Below, one piece after another: positions 52,506 to 64,000 of a DNA stretch of 64,000 bases. The notes beneath the pieces were generated by a model. That model worked only from the letters and a program-made list of their open reading frames with translations. It did not search any database and was not told the DNA's origin. This stretch comes from Ficedula albicollis (lineage: Eukaryota; Chordata; Aves; Passeriformes; Muscicapidae): NCBI RefSeq assembly GCF_000247815.1, contig NC_021677.1:3866041-3930040 (forward strand), written 5' to 3'. The number at the start of each line of letters is the position of its first letter. Within the stretch, counting starts at the first letter, position 1. The position numbers and the translations under genes were made by a program.

Positions 52506-53120
52506 NNNNNNNNNNNNNNNNNNNNNNNNNNNNNNNNNNNNNNNNNNNNNNNNNNNNNNNNNNNNNNNNNNNNNNNNNNNNNNNNNNNNNNNNNNNNNNN
52601 NNNNNNNNNNNNNNNNNNNNNNNNNNNNNNNNNNNNNNNNNNNNNNNNNNNNNNNNNNNNNNNNNNNNNNNNNNNNNNNNNNNNNNNNNNNNNNNNNNNN
52701 NNNNNNNNNNNNNNNNNNNNNNNNNNNNNNNNNNNNNNNNNNNNNNNNNNNNNNNNNNNNNNNNNNNNNNNNNNNNNNNNNNNNNNNNNNNNNNNNNNNN
52801 NNNNNNNNNNNNNNNNNNNNNNNNNNNNNNNNNNNNNNNNNNNNNNNNNNNNNNNNNNNNNNNNNNNNNNNNNNNNNNNNNNNNNNNNNNNNNNNNNNNN
52901 NNNNNNNNNNNNNNNNNNNNNNNNNNNNNNNNNNNNNNNNNNNNNNNNNNNNNNNNNNNNNNNNNNNNNNNNNNNNNNNNNNNNNNNNNNNNNNNNNNNN
53001 NNNNNNNNNNNNNNNNNNNNNNNNNNNNNNNNNNNNNNNNNNNNNNNNNNNNNNNNNNNNNNNNNNNNNNNNNNNNNNNNNNNNNNNNNNNNNNNNNNNN
53101 NNNNNNNNNNNNNNNNNNNN
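52506..53120. other. Assembly gap, 615 N
   Basis: The sequence is unknown. The non-round size suggests an estimated rather than fixed-length gap. The right edge is a T15 run (53121-53135), so the missing piece probably includes more homopolymer or simple repeat. The X-filled frames across it have no meaning. Confidence 0.99.
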
Positions 53121-53135
53121 TTTTTTTTTTTTTTT

Positions 53136-53426
53136 ATTAGAAAACCTGGTGGAAGAGGTATTCACTAACCATTTAAAAACCACAGCAGATTCACAGCAGC
53201 TCTAGTTATGGCAGTGCTGCCAATACATCTTCATGGTTTTATCATGCATTAAAGCTGCCTTTGGTAATTCTGGCATAGACTATTCAGCAAAGGTCAGGTA
53301 AAGCCCCTGCCTTGCTCTCACAGCCAAGCCCAGGAATTAAAACTGCTACAGAGCAGGGCAGAGGGAGCTTGTCCTCCTCCAGCCAGCTGGGAATTGGGGC
53401 TGGTGTGTGTCTGTGCAGCAGCCACA
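53136..53426. other. Unique sequence between gap and repeat
   Basis: About 290 bp with nothing recognisable. Confidence 0.5.
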
Positions 53427-53509
53427 CAGTGTTGGCTGTGTCAGAAATTCAGATTTCTGCTGGACTTTGCAGACAGCATCACAGAGAGCTCTTTAGGAAA
53501 GGGCACTTC
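53427..53509 (+). repeat. 83-bp direct repeat, left copy, cut by gap
   Basis: It starts CAGTGTTGGCTGTGTCAGAA and runs into the gap. The same sequence resumes right after the gap at 53764. Confidence 0.95.
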
Positions 53510-53763
53510 NNNNNNNNNNNNNNNNNNNNNNNNNNNNNNNNNNNNNNNNNNNNNNNNNNNNNNNNNNNNNNNNNNNNNNNNNNNNNNNNNNNNNNNNNNN
53601 NNNNNNNNNNNNNNNNNNNNNNNNNNNNNNNNNNNNNNNNNNNNNNNNNNNNNNNNNNNNNNNNNNNNNNNNNNNNNNNNNNNNNNNNNNNNNNNNNNNN
53701 NNNNNNNNNNNNNNNNNNNNNNNNNNNNNNNNNNNNNNNNNNNNNNNNNNNNNNNNNNNNNNN
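53510..53763. other. Assembly gap, 254 N, inside a repeat
   Basis: Both edges carry the same 83/84-bp sequence, with start points 337 bp apart. The gap therefore sits inside a tandem or direct repeat whose copy number was not resolved. Confidence 0.99.
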
Positions 53764-53847
53764 CAGTGTTGGCTGTGTCAGAAATTCAGATTTGTGCTGG
53801 ACTTTGCAGACAGCATCACAGCAGAGCTCTTTAGGAAAGGGCACTTT
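53764..53847 (+). repeat. 84-bp direct repeat, right copy
   Basis: It matches 53427-53509 except for TTTGTGC versus TTTCTGC, a two-base insertion (CACAGCAGAG versus CACAGAG, allowing for alignment) and the last base. Confidence 0.93.
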
Positions 53848-54163
53848 GTGTTCTTGCCCTTTCCTGCAGCTAGTACATCAAGAAGAGAGCCAAAAATAAC
53901 TAAAAGCAGTAGGATTTTACTTTATCTGGGTATGACTTCCTAAGCAGATATTTTTGATATCTTTAATACATATATTCAATTCCTCGGATGTGTTTAATGT
54001 TCTCAGTGCTGCTTGCCCTCAAGACCTGAAGGTGTTTGAGATCTCTGGGAGTGCTGAGGTGCTCCAGAGCCAGCCCCCAGTGACTGTGGTGGTGCATTTC
54101 CCTTTGCTCCACTGGAATGGCCTTCCCAGTGCAAGCACAGACATGTTCCTGTGTGAAGTGTTA
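53848..54163. other. Unique sequence, no gene seen
   Basis: About 315 bp with no recognisable element before the ATGG array. Confidence 0.5.
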
Positions 54164-54277
54164 ATGGATGGATGGATGGATGGATGGATGGATGGATGGA
54201 TGGATGGATGGATGGATGGATGGATGGATGGATGGATGGATGGATGGATGGATGGATGGATGGATGGATGGATGGAT
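54164..54277 (+). repeat. (ATGG)n tetranucleotide microsatellite
   Basis: About 28.5 perfect ATGG units span 114 bp. The Met-Asp-Gly-Trp frame (and Ile-His-Pro-Ser on the other strand) is a repeat artefact. Confidence 0.98.
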
Positions 54278-55679
54278 ACTCTTTGGAATAATTGCTTGCG
54301 CTCCATTAAAATAAGGAATGGGCCAGGAAGTTCAACAGCTTGTGAGAAACCAGTAGTTGGGCTGTAGTAGAGCTGTGATTGTTCAGGTACATTTTAGAAT
54401 AACTTCTGGGCCATAAAGAGTTCAAAAGGAACTCAAAAATCTGTTGTGCAGGAAATAGTAGTGCTAAAAAGTTTATATGGGGTAATGAGCCCTGACTTTG
54501 TTCTGGAGAGCTCTCCAGTGCTTGTCCATGAGTCACTGCAGAATGCATTTCTGAACCACCTGCTCAGGTTGTTAAACCCTTTCAGCCTCCTCAGCTTTCC
54601 ATACGTGTGATAACAGCATTAGCATTTCTGATGTTTCTCTTTGCAGGGGCAGCTACAACCTCTGTGTGGGTGCCACAGCTTTGCTCCAGAACCTGTGACC
54701 TCCCTGCCAGTCCTGCCTTCTGCAGGGCTCCTTCCCTTGTACCCCAAACAGATAAAACTCTCTGCTTGGGTTTGTTGGGTTTTTGTTTGTTTTTCTTCAT
54801 TTGTTTTTGGTTTTGTTTGTTTGTTCTGGGGTTTTTGTTTGTTTTTTTTTAATCTTTTGGATCCAGAGACCTCCTTACATCTGGGAAAGCCTGACTTGCT
54901 GGTTTACTTGATCTTACTCTGTGGATCAAGGGCAGGCTCTGGGATCTGTAATTGGCATCCAGGGGAAAGGTTCAGGCTCCCAGGGCTGTCTGGGTTTGTC
55001 TTCATCTGCTTGAAACAATAAATGCACTTTGGTTTGTTATTACTCCTCAAGCAACATCATGTCCCCAAACTTACTTCAAGCACAGAAAGGTTCCCCAGTA
55101 TGACCAAGCTCTGGAAATTTCTTTCCTGGGAATGTTTGGCACAAGACTTTACCAGTGAATTCATCAGCTACCAATCCTCTACTAATCCTCTTGGAGCATG
55201 ACAATTATCACCTCTAATATCACATAAACGCTGAGTTACCTTCACAAAAGCTTCTCATCTCTCCCTGGTTTGAACTGGGGAGAAGCAAAGAAAACTCCAC
55301 TGCTGCTGGGGAGGAGGAAGAAAGTGGAACTCCCGCTTTTGCAGGTAGAAAGGAATGAGAAAAAGTCGATGGCTCTGGGTCTGGGCTGGCTGCTGTGCCT
55401 CGGGAAGCAAAGCTTTGTGTGTTTTTTGGGGACACACAAATGCCACTTCACCCGTGTGCCTCAAATCCCTGGCATTATAAAACCAAAAGAGGGTGCTAAG
55501 TCCATTTTCCTTGAAACACCATCAACGATGGTGTTATGTTTTGTTGTGTGTGGCTTTGCTAGTGGTCGTTTTCTGTTTTGTTTTTTTAAGGGGCAGTAAA
55601 GCTATAAAATTTTTCTCATTTTTGTTGCGATAGGATTTAACACGAAATTCTGGTTTGTGTCACCCTTTGATAGCTCAGG
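54278..55679. other. Unique sequence with GTTT-rich patch, no gene seen
   Basis: A GTTTT/GTTT-rich patch lies at about 54770-54850. An acceptor-like TTTCTCTTTGCAG ends at 54646, but no convincing donor or long frame follows. Nothing else is recognised. Confidence 0.5.
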
Positions 55680-56285
55680 GTGATTTACACCAATTTTACA
55701 GAGGCACCACCATCTCTGGTGTGCTTTGTTAGGAAGCCAAATCCCTCCAGGTGGCTCAGACAGATGCTGGCACCTCGGCTACGCCCTAGTTTGTATACTG
55801 CTCTAATAGTTACTAATTACCTATTCAATGTCATGACCACGTTTCTGGTTTTGGCACCGAATTTCGGAGCAAGTTGCAACAGTCACACTCAGAAACATCA
55901 CTGTGTATTCTGCCAGCAGCAGAAAATGAGGATGCAAGGGGTGTTGAGCAGCCAGTGTGTGTACTTAGCTCTTAAAATTGTGTTTGTTTTTGGGCCTTCT
56001 GCATTCCTTGGGATTCGTTCCTTGGCTGGAATAGAAGAGCCAAAAAAAGCTTCTTTCTACGTGCAGGAGAGCAGATCTACTCTAGGGAAACTTTACAGTT
56101 TTAGATCACTCAGTGAGCAGAATGAAAGCTGCTGGGTGTCCTTGGGCATTCTTCAGAAATCTGTGCATTTTCAGAAGGTGGTTGCTGAATATTATTCCAA
56201 GTCAAAGTTAATAGGAAATAAAATTGAAACACACCAAAACACAAATAACTCAGTTGCTTGTATTGTTAGAAGATATTTATCGTGA
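55680..56285 (+). other. Unidentified 201-codon open frame
   Basis: This is the longest open frame outside repeats and gaps. The peptide has a Cys/His-rich stretch (about residues 67-79) and a hydrophobic segment around residues 95-112, but I recognise no domain. There is no adjacent CpG island, clear splice site or poly(A) signal that I can tie to it. A frame of this length is not strongly unexpected in 64 kb of DNA read in six frames, so it may be chance. Confidence 0.12.
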
Positions 56286-59200
56286 AAGAAAGAAATTCTT
56301 AACAAGATATAATAGAGAATGTGATTCTTTTTCCTTTTCATTTATTCCTGCTGTGTGTGTGAGACCCATTAAATATCAGGGTTTTAAACCCTCTCCATTC
56401 CCTTGACCCTACTCCTTTCTGAAAAGGGGTTTGTGGTGAATGTCCCACAGAGGGAGGTGATGCCAGCAGGGCTGAATACCTGGGACAGAGCTCCCTGTTA
56501 AGGCAAATCCTCCTGATTTTGGTGCTGAACAGCCCCATGGGTATGTGCAGAGCTGCTTTGCACAGGGTAGCCACACTTAAAACATCTTTTCTCACCAAAA
56601 AAAAAAAAAAATCTCTCGGATTGGGCAGAACTCCTGCTCCCATTAATTGCACATCTGCAGCAGGAAGTTTTCCTGGTGTAAGATGATTAGTGGTGTAATT
56701 TGTCTTGGGAGCATTGCTATGCTGATAACAAGGCTGGTTTATTTTTATAAAAAGCAGCACTGGGAGCACTTAAGAGAGTTTGGCTGCATTTGTTAAACAC
56801 AAAAAAGATTGTAGTAAGAAGGCAACCAGTCTCCCTCTAGTAAGATCTTATCTAGAGTGGAATATTTAATTTTTACATTTAAATTGCTGCTTAGTTTTCA
56901 GAGTTTACTTCCACATGAAAGACACAATTAATAATTACCAAAGCTATTGTCTGGACTGCCTTTGAGGCAAAAATCCTTGTGTTTGAATTTATCTACTCAC
57001 AGGAAACTCACATTTTGAGATGTCTCTTGTGTCTATGCCATCTAGTGACTCTAGTTCCTTTGTCCTTCTTGGTTTGCAAATAATCCCTGGAAGAATGAGA
57101 GCAGTGTCCAGTGTGAATAAGAGTAAAGGAATCCAGCCCATCATCTAGGAAAGAAAGTACAAATTCTGGATCACAGGACCTGAACCCAGTCCTTTTCCTT
57201 TATTGCTGCCAATAGGGAGCAATGTGTCTCAGTCAGGGCAGCCCAATGATGTCTTGATCATCAAAACAGAGATTTATTTGATTTATTGTGTCTTCAGTGG
57301 TGATCCATTGGCGCTTCTGGAAATGCAGCTCTTTTCTTTTGCACAGGGAAAAAAAAATCATTATGTTGTTTTTCACACTGAATTGTGGGGGAAGTTTGCT
57401 TCCTTGTGAGCTCATTGGGGAAATTTTGTGAGAGGTCAAGCAACAGCAATGTTTAACCTTTGGTTTTCAGTCCTTTTAAATATGAGAGGAAGAAGTTTTT
57501 TTATTTGTGGGTGAGAAGGGGCAGCAGCCAAACTGGATGCTGAGGTGACTCTGCAGGGCGTGTCCTCAGGGTCAGCACTGCCACGAGCCCTGGACACACT
57601 CTTCTCTGCTGTGCTTCTTTTTGGACAGTGCCTTCTGATTTATGGGCTAAAAGTCACTCAAGGGCTCAGTCAGAATAGAAAATTAAATTATTCTGCAATG
57701 GGAATTTAAGAAATTCGACCTGCAGGCTAAAAAGCAAAGTGTACTGACTTTGTTTTGAAGAACTTTAAAACCCCATTTTGGTCCCTTTTAGACTAAAGTT
57801 GTCTGCTAACAATTTCATTTTAAAGCACTACATTTTTTTTTATAATTCCTTCCCATTTCTTGGCTAGGCTGGGAGCATGCAGATGTAAAATGCTTTATTG
57901 GAAGCAGGAATTTGAAGAACTTGGAGCTGGTGTGTTTGCTGTTACCCAGTCAAGGAAGCTGGCAGATGATGTTACAAATTTGGGAAGAATTGTGGTTTTG
58001 CAGACAATGGGAGCAGTAGTTAGGGCACACAAAGTCGAGATAGGACTGCTGAGAACATAATTATGGTCGGGTTTCCGCTGCTCTAACTGATAAGTAATAT
58101 TAAAACCTCAAATAAATTATGGTTGTAGGGCCATAAAACAAGCAGCCCTGAAGTCTGACATTTGCAAGATCAAAAAGGCCATGTGAGATCTCACATATTT
58201 TTTATTTAAAGCAACAGTTCCACCACACAGGAGCTGTAGGCACTGCAGCATCCAGGCAAACAAACCTCACAAAGACACTCTGGTTTCAAACTAACAATTT
58301 GCAATCCAAGCTCTGAAAATCCAACAGAGAGGAGCATTTGCTTAAAATGTTGGCGTCTGGAAATTGTTCATTTCTATAATAATATTATTTATTTTTTAAA
58401 ATGTGATCTGTTGTTGTTTTTTTCTTTAAGTTATATTTACATCACCCAGAAGCCTTTCAATTATTCTGTGTGCTGGCTGGGATGTTTTTAACAGACATGT
58501 ATGTTTGGATGTTTTTAAAATTATATTGCAGCAACATGGTTTTGGCTTAAAATGATCCTTTCTCGTATATTTATTCATGTAAGGTTAGTTGCAGATTTTC
58601 TTGCACAAGATTTTCTTTTTATTTTGGTTTCACTTGATGTTTACCTTGGATGGTTTTTGAAAGAGGGAAAATGCAAGATTAGATACCTAAAAATGCAAGA
58701 TAACTGCTTGAGACCTAGAGACAGAAACTGATAAAAGTTTTCATAAACTGGGCAAATGGGGCCTCTTGAGATATTCAGCCTAAGTATTCCCAAATAATCA
58801 TAAAGCTGCTTCAGAAACTGAAATTTTGAGTTCTTCTATGGTGTAAAAATGTTGATTCAAAGGAAGATGGGTAATGTTAAATATCTTGACTTTGTTCAAC
58901 AGTGTTTCAACAACTTTCAATATGATTATTTCTTAGGTTTGACACTTGTGTGCGTTACTAAAGCTTCTTTCCATCTGAAATCCTGAGTTTTCCTGCACAT
59001 GGACCCCATTTTACAGTTGGTTTGATGCCCCCCAGCACATGTGGGTACAAACAGAATGAATGCAGCAGGGAAAACTGTGATTTAATAGAGAAAGGGTTAA
59101 TTTATGGCAACAATGCCTTTTTAATTCCAAGGAGTGAATAAAGAAACTGTTGGGGTCTAACAGCTGGCCAGGTGTGCTCAGAAAGGCTCCTACAGCCATA

Positions 59201-59526
59201 AATCCAGATCAGGAGTGGATTAATTTGAGGTTTAGAACATCCTCAGTGCCCAAAGTGCTCATGAATGATGCAGAGAACTGGTTTGTAGAAGGGGAGGTTG
59301 AGTCATGGATATGAAATCTGATTTTTGAATTTTGCATCTTAATCTTCTGTAGTAGATCAGTAGCCTGAGTGAATATGGAGTGGAAAATGCCACAGATCAT
59401 CTTAGCTTAGTGTAGACCATAAGAAATGTAAATTACTTCACTTCTTGTTTCTTTCTCCTTTCTGGAGCTCAGCATTTTGCTGTGGCAAAGTCAGACTTGC
59501 ACTCTCTTGTTTGAACATCTCATCAA
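56286..59526. other. Unique sequence, no gene seen
   Basis: It holds an A15 run (56597-56611) and otherwise only short frames. The longest is a 143-codon minus-strand frame (56338-56769) of no recognisable type. Confidence 0.5.
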
Positions 59527-59566
59527 GTGAAGTTAGTAGGGTTTGGGTGAAGCTAGTAGGATTTTT
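59527..59566 (+). repeat. Two-copy 20-bp tandem repeat
   Basis: GTGAAGTTAGTAGGGTTTGG is followed by GTGAAGCTAGTAGGATTTTT, an imperfect duplication. Confidence 0.8.
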
Positions 59567-61609
<2,043 letters not shown>

Positions 61610-61740
61610 AGGACATTATTATTAAATGCATAATAAAATATTAAACAATAAACAACAAAATAACAAATAACAAACAATAAAACGATAAATTATTAAAATA
61701 ATAAAAGAATTATTAAATTATTAATTATTAAATTATCATT
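61610..61740 (+). repeat. AT-rich low-complexity (AATAA/AACAA)n block
   Basis: It is almost entirely A and T with scattered C, built of AATAA, AACAA and TTATTA pieces. Confidence 0.9.

Positions 61741-64000
<2,260 letters not shown>

Noticed and set aside
52358..53899. Frames filled with X across the gaps
   Set aside because: They are created by reading N as open sequence.
53954..54367. Plus frame with Met-Asp-Gly-Trp repeats and minus frame with Ile-His-Pro-Ser repeats
   Set aside because: They are translations of the (ATGG)n microsatellite; the flanking residues match no known protein.

Overview
This is vertebrate nuclear DNA, most likely from a bird. Three fragments of CR1-type LINE 3' ends are readable (about 1147, 36843 and 42853), no Alu/B1-like SINE families are seen, and mobile-element content is low. 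CR1 also occurs in crocodilians and turtles, so 'bird' is an inference. There is no bacterial or viral gene organisation. Nearly every open frame is short and looks like chance or lies inside a simple repeat. I recognise no protein-coding gene with confidence. The window reads as deep intron or intergenic sequence around one CpG-rich element.

Layout. 1-12 kb is unique, gene-free sequence with one CR1 relic. At 12.09-14.87 kb lies a CpG-rich element that is mostly a minisatellite: 75 identical 32-bp units plus two terminal units, about 4 CpGs per unit. Base composition changes across it. Sampled lines to the left carry more C than G and often more A than T; lines to the right carry more G than C and more T than A. 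In vertebrates that pattern is expected when transcription runs outward in both directions, so a bidirectional CpG-island promoter is the best hypothesis. No first exon could be fixed.

From 15 to 64 kb the sequence is mostly unique but full of repeats. There are four homopolymer tracts of 845 C, 459 C, 424 G and 403 G, and a 1.06 kb perfect (CCTTTT)n array growing out of a CR1 tail. A 0.72 kb polypurine block holds a hexamer and a decamer array. A 1.1 kb segment is duplicated in tandem at about 99% identity, and there are many two-copy duplications with periods of 60-192 bp. Two assembly gaps occur at 52.5 and 53.5 kb.

Possible gene pieces are weak. One is an 89-codon minus-strand frame (15974-16243) followed by an AATAAA signal. 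Another is a 65-nt exon-like segment (45951-46015) whose acceptor tract is made by a microsatellite. The third is a 201-codon frame at 55680-56285 that I cannot identify. Any 'proteins' predicted across the minisatellite or simple repeats are artefacts of repeat periodicity.
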